Source of the DNA: Citrobacter amalonaticus
GTDB lineage: Bacteria > Pseudomonadota > Gammaproteobacteria > Enterobacterales > Enterobacteriaceae
Reading direction: 5' to 3'
Length of the DNA stretch: 64,000 nucleotides
NCBI RefSeq assembly: GCF_001559075.2
Contig: NZ_CP014015.2
Location: 4,216,001-4,280,000 of the forward strand
Below, piece after piece: positions 44,854-53,449 of this stretch. The notes under the pieces were generated by a model. That model had not been told where the DNA came from. It searched no databases and saw nothing but the letters and a program-made list of their open reading frames with translations. The translations under genes and the position numbers were made by a program. The stretch's first letter is position 1. Each line of letters begins with the position of its first letter.

Positions 44854-45711
44854 TTAACCTGCCACCGCCATACCGACAGTCATATGCAGGCCATAAAACA
44901 GGCCACGGCCAATGATTTCGCCGCCAAGCACGAGGAGTAGCCCCACCAGCAACCCGGCGACGTGCGGCGCTTTGCGACGCACCAGCGGACAGATCCAGCA
45001 GCCCAGTCCGGCAGCGACCAGCACTACGCGCCATACCTGCAGAGAGGCGTAATCTGGCACCAGCGCAGAAGCTTGCTGAACCGAGCTGTGAATCGTCGCC
45101 AGCGACATACCTTGCAGAACGATGACCGCCACGCTGGCCAGCAACGCCAGCACGCTGATACTGGCAAACAGGGCTCCATTAAAGGTGACGCGGGACGCCC
45201 GCAGCAGTAATGCCGCGAACAGTGGGCCGCTGAGCAACACCGTCAAGAAGAACGCCAGCGTCGTATAGCCAGTATACCAGGTCGGCACGGTATCGATCAG
45301 ATAAACGCGGGTCATCGCCCAGACGAAGACGATCCCCAGTACCATGCTGACCAGCAGCCAGAATTTCCCCAGCGCGAGCGGCATTTTACCCAGAACAGCG
45401 ATCAGCCACCAGATTCCCCCCACGGCGAAAAAGACTGAACCTGCGGCGATTTCATTGCTCAACCCGGATGCGCCAATGCGATTGAGCGAGTTGAATGCCC
45501 GCATCGGCGACCCCAGGTGCATGATCGACGCCAGGAATCCAAGCCCCAAGACCAGCCAGAGAAAAAACATGCTGCGGACCAGACGTTGCCGGGCGGCGGC
45601 ATCGTCTTTCATCGCAAACCAGCCAAGTCCACTGACAATCAGCGCGCCTACGACGCACTGGCCGAGTACCGTAAACAGCACCAGCGGCCATTCATGCCAT
45701 CCATTTCCCAT
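44854..45711 (-). CDS. ynfH: YnfH, membrane anchor of the YnfFGH reductase
   Basis: DmsC-like integral membrane subunit of 285 residues with eight helices, expected to oxidise menaquinol and anchor the catalytic dimer on the periplasmic face. The start at 45711 (Met-Gly-Asn-Gly-Trp-His-Glu-Trp) lies one base past the ynfG stop; the longer open frame into ynfG is not family-like. Confidence 0.94.
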   Translation of the reverse strand: MGNGWHEWPLVLFTVLGQCVVGALIVSGLGWFAMKDDAAARQRLVRSMFFLWLVLGLGFLASIMHLGSPMRAFNSLNRIGASGLSNEIAAGSVFFAVGGIWWLIAVLGKMPLALGKFWLLVSMVLGIVFVWAMTRVYLIDTVPTWYTGYTTLAFFLTVLLSGPLFAALLLRASRVTFNGALFASISVLALLASVAVIVLQGMSLATIHSSVQQASALVPDYASLQVWRVVLVAAGLGCWICPLVRRKAPHVAGLLVGLLLVLGGEIIGRGLFYGLHMTVGMAVAG

Positions 45712-45712
45712 T

Positions 45713-46330
45713 TTACACCTCCTTCGGATTCGCCAGATAACCGGTGGTATCCCCGGTCGGACGGCTGTTGGCATTCGGTTTGATTACAATACTCGGCTTC
45801 GTGAAGTGTGCCCCTGGCAGCGGAGCAACCGCCGCCAGCTCACCGTATTTCTTACGCAGTTCATCGATAGGTCCGAAATCCAGCGCGCGCAGCGGACAAG
45901 ACTCGACACAGATCGGTTTTTTGCCGTCAGCCACGCGGTCATGGCAACCGTCGCACTTCGTCATATGACCTTTGGCCGCGTTGTACTGCGGCGCGCCGTA
46001 CGGACAGGCCATATGGCAATAACGACAGCCGATGCAGACATCTTCATCCACCACCACAAAGCCGTCTTCCCGCTTGTGCATCGCGCCACTCGGGCAGACT
46101 TTGGTACAGGCCGGATCTTCACAGTGGTTACAGGCAATAGAGAGATAGTAGGCAAAGACGTTCTGGTGCCAGACGCCGTTGTCTTCCTGCCAGTCTCCGC
46201 CCGCGTATTCATAAATGCGGCGGAAGCTGACATCCGGGGTTAAATCCTTGTAGTCCTTGCAGGCCAGTTCGCAGGTTTTGCACCCGGTGCAACGGCTGGA
46301 ATCAATAAAAAATCCATACTGAGTTGTCAT
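45713..46330 (-). CDS. ynfG: YnfG, four-cluster iron-sulfur subunit
   Basis: DmsB-like electron-transfer subunit of 205 residues with four [4Fe-4S] motifs: CTGCKTCELACKD (15-27), CNHCEDPACTKVCP, CIGCRYCHMACP, and CDGCHDRVADGKKPICVESCP. It has no signal peptide and is exported with the Tat-bearing YnfF. It lies 10 bp after ynfF. Confidence 0.96.
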   Translation of the reverse strand: MTTQYGFFIDSSRCTGCKTCELACKDYKDLTPDVSFRRIYEYAGGDWQEDNGVWHQNVFAYYLSIACNHCEDPACTKVCPSGAMHKREDGFVVVDEDVCIGCRYCHMACPYGAPQYNAAKGHMTKCDGCHDRVADGKKPICVESCPLRALDFGPIDELRKKYGELAAVAPLPGAHFTKPSIVIKPNANSRPTGDTTGYLANPKEV

Positions 46331-46340
46331 CGGTTACTCC

Positions 46341-48776
46341 TTAGACCTTTTCAACCTGAACAAGATTACTGTGCGAAGGATTGCCTTTGGCCAGCGGCGA
46401 AGGGCGGTGCGACGTCAGGATGTTAATGGAGCCACCGTGGTCAATCTGATCGCCAAACATATCGGCTTTGAGCCACGCCCCCTGACCAATGGCCGTGACG
46501 CCGGGCAGAATGCGTGGGGTCACTTTGGCAGGGATCAGCATCTGTCCGTTGTTGTTAAATACCCGGACGGTGTCGCCGTGTTGAATCCCGCGCGCGCTGG
46601 CATCAATCGGGTTAATCCAGATCTCCTGGGGACAGGCCTGTTGCAGGACATCAATGTTGCCGTAACTGGAGTGGGTGCGCGCCTTGTAGTGGAATCCGGT
46701 GAGCTGCAGCGGGTACGTTTTGCGGATCGGATCGTCCCAACCGTCAAAACCGGGCGCATAGGCGGGCAGAGGATGGATAATCTCATCCTTTTTCAGTTCC
46801 CAGGTATCGGCGATCGTGGCCAGCCGCGCAGAGTAAATTTCAATTTTCCCTGACGGCGTTTTCAGCGGGTTAGCGCGGGGATCTTCACGGAAGGCGCGGA
46901 AGGCGACGTAATGCTCTTCCGGGCATTTTTTCTTGAAGATACCGGTTTGCTTCATCTCTTCGTAATCCGGCATTTCCGGATTGCGCTCTTTGGTCTTCGC
47001 ATGCAGGTATTTCACCCATTCATGCTGCGAGCGGCCTTCGGTGAACGTCTGGTAGACGTCCGGGCCGAGCCGGCGGGCGACTTCACTGAGCATCCAGTAG
47101 ATCGGTTTTCTTTCAAACTTCGCTGACGTCGCGGGCTGACCGAGGATCACATAGCCCATGTTGCCGGCAGATTCGTGAGAAATCAGGTCTTCCTGCTCGG
47201 TCGGCATTAAATCCGGCAGCAGAATGTCGCAGTACTTCGCCGACGCCGTCATGAAATGTTCGATGCCGACAATCATTTCACACTTGCTGTCGTCCTGAAG
47301 CACCTCATGGGTATGGGCGATATTGCCGTGCTGGTTAATCAACGTATTACTGGCGTAGCACCACATGAACTTGATGGGAACATCCAGCTTATCTTTACCC
47401 CGCACACCATCGCGTGTGGCGGTCATTTCGGTGCCGTGATCGATAGCGTCGGTCCAGGTGAATACGGAGATTTGCGTTTTCACCGGGTTATCGAGCATTG
47501 AAAACCATTCCACACCGAGATCCCAGGTGCCTTCACGCACGCCTGAGTTACCGCCGTTGATACCGACGTTACCGGTGAGCACCGACAGCATGGCAATCGC
47601 CCGCGCGGTTTGCTCACCGTTGGAGTGACGCTGAGGTCCCCAGCCCTGGCAAATATAGGCCGGTTTCGCCGAACCAATTTCACGCGCCAGTTGAATGATT
47701 TTATCCGCCGGAATACTGGTGATATGAGAAGCCCACTCCGGTGTTTTGGCGATGCCGTCCGGGCCTTCACCGAGAATATAGGCCTTGTAGTGCGCGTTAC
47801 GCGGCGCGTCGGCAGGCAGGGTGGTTTCATCGTAGCCGACGCAATATTTGTCGAGGAACGGTTTGTCGACCAGATCTTCGGTAATCAACACCCAGGCAAT
47901 CGCAGCCGCCAGTGCGCCATCCGTACCGGGGCGGATGGGCAGCCATTCGTCTTCGCGTCCGGCAGCGGTGTCGTTATAACGCGGATCGATCACAATCATT
48001 CGCGCATTTGAACGTTCGCGTGCCTGCTCAACGTAGTAAGTGACGCCGCCGCCGCTCATACGGGTTTCCGCAGGGTTGTTACCAAACATCACCACCAGTT
48101 TCGTGTTGGCAATGTCATCCGGGCTGTTGCCATCGTTACTGCCAAACATGTAGCTCATAGCGGCGCTGATTTGCGCGGTACTGTAACTGCCATAACGGCT
48201 AAGGTAGCCGCCGCAGGCGTTCATCAGACGGTAAGGAACGTTGGAGTTGGTAATGTTGCCGCCGTCGACGCCAGTGCCGTAAAGCACATGGACCGCCTCG
48301 TTGCCATACTCTTTCAGGATCCGCTTCAGATTGTCGCCAATGGTATCGAGCGCTTCATCCCAGGAAATGCGTTCAAACTTGCCTTCGCCACGTTTACCGA
48401 CGCGTTTCATCGGGTACTTCAGTCTGTCCGGATGATTCATGCGTCGACGTATGGAGCGGCCGCGCAAGCAGGCGCGGACCTGGTGGTTGCCGTATTCATC
48501 GTTGCCGGTGGTATCTGATTCCACCCAGTAAACCGTGTCATCTTTAACGTGCAGACGCAGCAGGCAGCGGCTTCCGCAGTTCACGGTGCAGGAACTCCAG
48601 ACGGCTTTTTCGTTGATCGGCGCAGGCGTCATGCCGTCTGCGGCGCGGGCGATACGGGTGAAAGGAAGGGTGAAAGCGCTACTGGCAAGCGCAAGGCTGC
48701 CAATGGCGGATGATTTCACCAGACTACGGCGGCTGATATTGGCCTTCATGAGGGCCTCAGGCGTGGTGATTTTCAT
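46341..48776 (-). CDS. ynfF: YnfF, molybdopterin-dependent S- or N-oxide reductase catalytic subunit
   Basis: DmsA-family reductase of 811 residues, exported by Tat. The twin-arginine motif SRRSLVK (15-21) is followed by a hydrophobic stretch and an AxA cleavage site near 45. A [4Fe-4S] motif CTVNCGSRC...CLRG follows, and Ser in YGSYSTAQIS near 195 should ligate the molybdenum. The N-terminus Met-Lys-Ile-...-Glu-Ala-Leu-Met-Lys-Ala matches E. coli YnfF rather than YnfE. E. coli has both genes in tandem; only the ynfF type is here. Natural substrate uncertain; selenate and sulfoxides are proposed. Confidence 0.95.
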   Translation of the reverse strand: MKITTPEALMKANISRRSLVKSSAIGSLALASSAFTLPFTRIARAADGMTPAPINEKAVWSSCTVNCGSRCLLRLHVKDDTVYWVESDTTGNDEYGNHQVRACLRGRSIRRRMNHPDRLKYPMKRVGKRGEGKFERISWDEALDTIGDNLKRILKEYGNEAVHVLYGTGVDGGNITNSNVPYRLMNACGGYLSRYGSYSTAQISAAMSYMFGSNDGNSPDDIANTKLVVMFGNNPAETRMSGGGVTYYVEQARERSNARMIVIDPRYNDTAAGREDEWLPIRPGTDGALAAAIAWVLITEDLVDKPFLDKYCVGYDETTLPADAPRNAHYKAYILGEGPDGIAKTPEWASHITSIPADKIIQLAREIGSAKPAYICQGWGPQRHSNGEQTARAIAMLSVLTGNVGINGGNSGVREGTWDLGVEWFSMLDNPVKTQISVFTWTDAIDHGTEMTATRDGVRGKDKLDVPIKFMWCYASNTLINQHGNIAHTHEVLQDDSKCEMIVGIEHFMTASAKYCDILLPDLMPTEQEDLISHESAGNMGYVILGQPATSAKFERKPIYWMLSEVARRLGPDVYQTFTEGRSQHEWVKYLHAKTKERNPEMPDYEEMKQTGIFKKKCPEEHYVAFRAFREDPRANPLKTPSGKIEIYSARLATIADTWELKKDEIIHPLPAYAPGFDGWDDPIRKTYPLQLTGFHYKARTHSSYGNIDVLQQACPQEIWINPIDASARGIQHGDTVRVFNNNGQMLIPAKVTPRILPGVTAIGQGAWLKADMFGDQIDHGGSINILTSHRPSPLAKGNPSHSNLVQVEKV

Positions 48777-48952
48777 GGTTGCTCACTTTGCTAATGTCAA
48801 AAAACTGACCTGGTTGCTTCCTTGTCCGGGGAACAGCCATTCGTACTTTTTCTGTTTTAATCAACGTGGTGCGGAAAGTGTTGTACAGATACCGCACCGT
48901 CAAACAGAGCGTTATATAATATTTTTTATAGCGATATCAAAGACATGCTAAC

Positions 48953-49000
48953 AGAGGGGATTTTACCCCTTAGTGAGTAGGGGGTATTAATCCATATCAA
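48953..49000 (-). promoter_or_regulatory. FNR-type promoter of the ynfFGH-dmsD operon
   Basis: On the minus strand TTGAT-ATGG-ATTAA (48987-49000) matches the FNR site at 9/10 fixed bases. A TAAAAT -10 at 48960-48965 puts the predicted start near 48953, so FNR is centred about 41 bp upstream, the class II activation position. Between them lie TACCCCC and TACTCAC, resembling NarL/NarP heptamers. Confidence 0.78.
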
Positions 49001-49046
49001 AATGAGAGGAACCCTCCGTTGCCGGAGGGTAAAAAAACAGGCGGAA

Positions 49047-49352
49047 TTATTGCGGTTCGGCGTTGGCGCCATCCTGAGAAGGCGTAGTGCTGGCGGGGGC
49101 ATTACCACTGCTGGTTCGGGTATAGAGAATTTTATGTGTGTCGTTGGCGCAATGTCCGACGACCTGTGAGTCCGGCTGATCGGCCTGATCGTTCGGCACG
49201 ATGCTCAGGGTGAAGTTGGCCTCCGGCACTCCGTTATTGATGATGCGCTGCTCAATATCACTCTTAACGCGTTCGCAGGAGTCAGGGGCGGCAAAAACCA
49301 GCGGGGAGGCGGCCAGCAGAATGCCTGTCAGTAGTCCTCGGGATAATTTCAT
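49047..49352 (-). CDS. ynfD: YnfD, DUF1161 periplasmic protein
   Basis: Secreted protein of 101 residues. The signal peptide (KLSRGLLTGILLAASPLVFA) is cut near residue 22. The conserved mature part has SCERVKSDIEQRIINNGVP and VGHCANDTHKILYTR, with two Cys likely forming a disulfide. The low-complexity C-terminus is Ser/Thr/Pro rich. The start at 49352 was chosen for the GGAG six bases before it; an adjacent upstream ATG is possible. Function unknown. Confidence 0.9.
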   Translation of the reverse strand: MKLSRGLLTGILLAASPLVFAAPDSCERVKSDIEQRIINNGVPEANFTLSIVPNDQADQPDSQVVGHCANDTHKILYTRTSSGNAPASTTPSQDGANAEPQ

Positions 49353-49463
49353 CATCAGCTCCATTGTTGAGATGCTCAAAATAAGCATAGCATTGCCAGT
49401 GTAAGCTATTGTCATTGCCGGCAACCCGTTGATGAATCTGAAAGATCGCTTTACTCCGCAAAA

Positions 49464-49492
49464 CACAAACCCCGACCTCGTCGGGGTTTGTG
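49464..49492 (-). terminator. Terminator downstream of the autotransporter remnant
   Basis: A 13-bp perfect stem CACAAACCCCGAC / GTCGGGGTTTGTG with a 3-base loop; on the minus strand TTTTGC follows. It is unusually strong for a gene that appears dead. Confidence 0.85.
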
Positions 49493-49522
49493 AGAAATTC
49501 TGTGTCGCCACGGAGGAAGGGG

Positions 49523-50878
49523 TTAGAAGCTGTATTTCAGCCCCAGCATACCTTGCGTATCTTTGTAACCATTATCGCCAATCTGCTGGGCAACGTTACC
49601 CCACAGGGTGACGTTCTTCGTCAGTTGACCTTCAACACCGGCTTTCAGTTCGCCAATATTGCGGTTGCCTTTCACGTCGTTGCTGATGTCATCCATCTTC
49701 ACGCTGTAGCTGCTGGTGTTGTGGATCCAGTTGGCTTCGACGAACGGCTGGAAGGTGCGGTCTTTGCCGTCATCCATGGCGTTATGCCCCTGCAGATAGG
49801 CTTTCACGCCCAGTCGCGTTTGCAGATTGCCGTCGGTTTTATCCACCACCCGGGTACCGTTTTTCTCAACGTGAGTATCGGCCTGCACGTCCATCCAGGT
49901 GATCTGGGCTTTAGGCTGGATGTACAGCGCATTACGCTCGCTGAATTCGGCCAGTTTCCAGGTGTAGCCCGTTTCGACAGAGGCGGTGATGCCGTCCGAG
50001 TCATACTTTTCAGACGCCAGGCCCTGTCCGGAGACGGTGTTGTCAAACCAGTTGTAGAGCATCCAGCCATCAACATACGCACCGGTTTTATCGGCGTCGT
50101 TGGCATACCAGGTGCCGTACAGACCCGCGCTGTAGCCGCTGATCTCCCCGCGTGAGGTGTAGCCGGTCAGGCTGGAGTGGCTGCGGCTCTTGCTGTTGGC
50201 GTAACCGGCCATCAGACCCAGATGCCAGCGATCGAGACCGTCGGTGCTCCATTGCGCGATATCACCGCCCAGTTGCATCACATAACGGTTGCTCTGGGTG
50301 CTGATCTGCCCGGAACCGTCCTTGAAGCGGTTATGTCCACCGACATGACGCATCCACAGGCTGGTGACTTTCTGTTCGCCGGTTAACGCGTCGGTGTACT
50401 GGGTTTCACCCAGACGATCATGAAGACGGGTGGTGAACAGCGTGTTGGCGGCAAGGGTGTTCGCCAGATAGCTGCCGGTTTCCGGGCGATACTGATGTTC
50501 ACCAGGTTGGGGAATGGGTTGTTCTGGCGTTTCCGGTGAGGCTGGCGCGGGTTCATCCGGCGGTAACGGCTCCGCAATAGCCTCGCTGGTCAGATGCCAG
50601 TTCTGGTTGTTCTTTTTAATGATGTTGTAATCGTAAGCGCCCGCGACGATACGACCTTCTTTGATAAAGGTACCGTTGGAAGAACCTTCTACTTCCACAA
50701 TGGGGATACCTTCTACCGTTTGTGAACCGCCGCCACCAGCGTTAGTGACGCTGACACGCGTGGTGCCGCTGGTATCTCCGCGAACCACTAGTTTATCGGT
50801 CGCTGAAAGATCATCACCGAGTACGGTGCGCAAGGCCAGCAGACCGTTGTTGCCCGCATAATTGCCGTTGATGGTCAA
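49523..50878 (-). pseudogene. 5'-truncated autotransporter (passenger end plus beta-barrel)
   Basis: An open frame of 451 codons with the C-terminal half of an AIDA/pertactin-type autotransporter: the last passenger rungs and autochaperone region (LTINGNYAGNNG, GRIVAGAYDYNI), a Pro/Glu-rich linker (about 102-130), and a full 12-strand-type barrel ending in the terminal Phe (GLKYSF). The only start is TTG at 50878 inside the passenger repeat, with an in-frame TGA six codons upstream. Signal peptide and main passenger are missing and not found in the 147 bp before ynfC, so I infer a deletion. Confidence 0.88.
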
Positions 50879-51025
50879 TATGTTTGATCTTGATCAGATT
50901 ACGCGATAGAGATAAGTGAATTCTGGTCACGTTTTACCCATTTTTTGCCACTTTCGCGCAGGTATACAGTAAACGACAGTCTTTGCTACTATGACTGAAG
51001 ATCATCCTTTTCTCCTGGGGAACCT

Positions 51026-51736
51026 GTGAAAAAACAGATATTTCTTTTTGCGCTTGGCGTTGCGCTGGTGGGATGCGACAACAGCGCGGTGCCGCTCTCC
51101 TTTACGCCGGAAATGGCCAGCTTTTCTAATGAATTTGATTTTGACCCCTTACGCGGGCCAGTAAAAGACTTCAGCCAGACGTTGCTTAATGAAAAGGGTG
51201 AAGTGACGAAGCGCGTCAACGGCACGCTGTCTGAGGAAGGCTGTTTTGACTCGCTGGAGTTGCACGATCTCGAAAACAATACCGGCGTGGCGCTGGTGCT
51301 GGACGCGAACTTTTATCGCGATGCCGAAACGCTGGAGAAAAAGGTGCGTTTGCAGGGGAAATGCCAGCTCGCAGAACTGCCGTCGGCGGGCGTTGTCTGG
51401 GATACCGATGATAACGGCTTTGTGGTTACGGCGACGGGAAAAGAGATGAAAGTCCAGTATCGCTACGATGCAGAAGGGTATCCGCTCGGCAAAACCACGA
51501 TCAGCAAGGACCAGACGTTATCCGTCAGCGCAAAACCGTCGACCGATCCACGTAAGAAGCTGGATTACACGGCGATAAGCCTGCTAAACGATCACCCTCT
51601 GGGGAACGTTAAGCAAACCTGTGACTATGACCGTCATGCCAATCCCACGGACTGTACGCTGGTGATCGTTGATGAAAGCGTTAAGCCCGCGGTCGAGCAC
51701 AATTACACGATCAAAAATACCATCGATTACTATTGA
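51026..51736 (+). CDS. ynfC: YnfC, DUF1131 lipoprotein
   Basis: Predicted lipoprotein of 236 residues. The signal peptide ends in the lipobox VALVGC (Cys17). Asp at +2 in the mature protein suggests inner-membrane retention. The mature domain contains the conserved SFTPEMASFSNEFDFDPLRGP motif and ends in TIKNTIDYY. Translation starts at GTG (51026) behind GGGGA. Function unknown; identity by similarity to E. coli YnfC. Confidence 0.93.
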   Translation: MKKQIFLFALGVALVGCDNSAVPLSFTPEMASFSNEFDFDPLRGPVKDFSQTLLNEKGEVTKRVNGTLSEEGCFDSLELHDLENNTGVALVLDANFYRDAETLEKKVRLQGKCQLAELPSAGVVWDTDDNGFVVTATGKEMKVQYRYDAEGYPLGKTTISKDQTLSVSAKPSTDPRKKLDYTAISLLNDHPLGNVKQTCDYDRHANPTDCTLVIVDESVKPAVEHNYTIKNTIDYY

Positions 51737-51752
51737 GAGGACCGCGCAGCGA

Positions 51753-52313
51753 TTACTGCGCGGTAGGTTTTAACATCGTCGGACCGGGTGAGCGATGCTC
51801 TGCCAGGTACTGATGCTGGAAGATACACATCCGGATCGTGTTGCGGTATTCCCCGTTAATAAAGAATTCATGAATCAGCTCGCCTTCGACCATAAAGCCC
51901 AGCTTACGGTAGATGTGGATCGCCTTTTCGTTCTCTTTATCAACGATGAGGTACAGCTTATAGAGGTTAAGTACGGTAAATCCGTAGTCCATCGCCAGTT
52001 TAGCGGCTCGTGAGGCCAGACCCTTTCCCTGGTATTCCGGGGAAATAATGATCTGAAATTCAGCCCGACGGTGGACATGGTTAATTTCAACCAGTTCGAC
52101 CAGGCCAGCTTTTTCACCGTCACATTCCACGACGAAACGACGTTCGCTTTGATCGTGAATGTGCTTATCGTAGAGATCGGACAACTCGACGAACGCTTCG
52201 TAAGGCTCTTCAAACCAGTAGCGCATCACGCTGGCGTTGTTGTCGAGTTGATGGACAAAACGTAAATCTTCACGCTCCAGCGGGCGCAGCTTTACACTGA
52301 GGGCGCTTGTCAT
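51753..52313 (-). CDS. speG: SpeG, spermidine N-acetyltransferase
   Basis: GNAT acetyltransferase of 186 residues that acetylates spermidine and spermine at N1 or N8 with acetyl-CoA, preventing polyamine toxicity. The acetyl-CoA loop is ISPEYQGKGLASRAAKLA near residue 90, and the C-terminal region has VDKENEKAIHIYRKLGF. It forms a dodecamer in the family. The gene is in the same window as the spermidine exporter mdtJI, though not linked in an operon. Confidence 0.96.
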   Translation of the reverse strand: MTSALSVKLRPLEREDLRFVHQLDNNASVMRYWFEEPYEAFVELSDLYDKHIHDQSERRFVVECDGEKAGLVELVEINHVHRRAEFQIIISPEYQGKGLASRAAKLAMDYGFTVLNLYKLYLIVDKENEKAIHIYRKLGFMVEGELIHEFFINGEYRNTIRMCIFQHQYLAEHRSPGPTMLKPTAQ

Positions 52314-52361
52314 ACCAAATCCTTAACGTCTCGTTTAATGCTTTGTATTTACTACGTTGTA

Positions 52362-52703
52362 TCAGGGGGCGACCACGCGACCGGTGCGACGATCCAGACA
52401 GCGCAGGGTGTTCGGTTCCCAGTACGCGTTCAGGTTAGCACTCTGTTCGCAGCTGTCGCGGTTGTCAAAGGCGGCATCCGCTTTATCCCACTCTTTTTCC
52501 GCGCGTTTGTTCACTTTCTGACGCAGACTGCGCGTGTCATCCCACTGTTCTTTTTGCATGGCTGCCTGTTGACGACTCAGGGCGCTATCGCCTGATTCAA
52601 TCACCAGTCGGCTGGTCTCAGCCTGCGCGGTCGCGGTGTAGACGACAGCACCCAGCAGCAACATTGCCGTCAGGCACAGGCGTTTGCGAAGCGTAATGTT
52701 CAT
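52362..52703 (-). CDS. ynfB: YnfB, DUF1283 periplasmic protein
   Basis: Secreted protein of 113 residues with a Sec signal peptide (RKRLCLTAMLLLGAVVYTATAQA, cut near 28). The mature part is helical and charged (MQKEQWDDTRSLRQKVNKRAEKEWDKAD-like stretch), with two Cys in DSCEQSANLNAYWEPNTLRC. Same strand as speG and 48 bp upstream of it. Function unknown. Confidence 0.9.
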   Translation of the reverse strand: MNITLRKRLCLTAMLLLGAVVYTATAQAETSRLVIESGDSALSRQQAAMQKEQWDDTRSLRQKVNKRAEKEWDKADAAFDNRDSCEQSANLNAYWEPNTLRCLDRRTGRVVAP

Positions 52704-52855
52704 GGCAAGTTCCTTTTATGAGCGACGCAAAAAGCATCATTAGCAGGTAAATTCTACACCATTCCTCGCACACGGCATACCCGGCGGAAGGTTATGGATA
52801 AGATCGGGTGATTATGGCGTATCATGCCTGAACCTCAGGTCAATGAACGATTCAG

Positions 52856-53182
52856 ATGCTTAAAACCACGCTGCTATTTTTTGCTACCGCGCTTTGCGAA
52901 ATCATCGGTTGTTTTCTTCCCTGGCTTTGGCTGAAGCGGGGGGCCACCGTCTGGCTGCTGTTACCCGCAGGCGTTGCGCTGGCGCTGTTCGTCTGGTTGC
53001 TGACGCTGCATCCGGCCGCCAGCGGTCGGGTGTATGCCGCGTATGGCGGGGTTTACGTGTGTACCGCACTGATCTGGCTGCGCGTCGTGGATGGGGTAAA
53101 ACTCAGCCTGTATGACTGGAGCGGTGCGCTCATTGCGCTCTGTGGAATGCTGATCATTGTGGCGGGATGGGGGCGTGGTTAA
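52856..53182 (+). CDS. ynfA: YnfA, UPF0060 SMR-like membrane protein
   Basis: Inner-membrane protein of 108 residues with four helices, in the UPF0060 family related to small multidrug resistance exporters. The conserved helix-one motif ATALCEIIGCFLPWLWLK carries the Glu typical of SMR proton coupling, and GRVYAAYGGVYVCTA follows in helix three. E. coli and Shigella YnfA have been associated with efflux of toxic cations. Monocistronic. Confidence 0.93.
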   Translation: MLKTTLLFFATALCEIIGCFLPWLWLKRGATVWLLLPAGVALALFVWLLTLHPAASGRVYAAYGGVYVCTALIWLRVVDGVKLSLYDWSGALIALCGMLIIVAGWGRG

Positions 53183-53387
53183 GCGTCCCTTGCGCATAAT
53201 GCGTCACGCTATAGTCGTATGACATGTGCCATTTCCCGTGATTACCTCTTTATTCTTTTTTAATTCAATTGATTAAGATGTCCTGCGCGTCTCTGCGCAG
53301 GCATCCACCAGACGTATCCCCTGCAAAGTCTTCTTTTATAGCCCGCAATTTTTTGTGATCAAGATAGAAAAACATGCCTCTTATACT

Positions 53388-53402
53388 TGTATGGTAGTAT
53401 GT
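53388..53402. promoter_or_regulatory. Candidate RspR operator upstream of rspA
   Basis: TGTATGGTAGTATGT, 47 bp before the rspA start codon, is the reverse complement, with one mismatch, of the motif before ydfI (56212-56226). Sharing by two genes of one predicted pathway suggests a common regulator, most likely the GntR-family RspR encoded nearby. Confidence 0.6.
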
Positions 53403-53449
53403 GTATTTCGTAGATTCTCACCATCACCACACAGAACCAGGAAGAAAAA

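Noticed and set aside
49012..49029. Hairpin CCCTCCG/CGGAGGG as the ynfD terminator
   Set aside because: In the ynfD direction the T-run precedes rather than follows the stem, so it is not a standard terminator; its role is left open.
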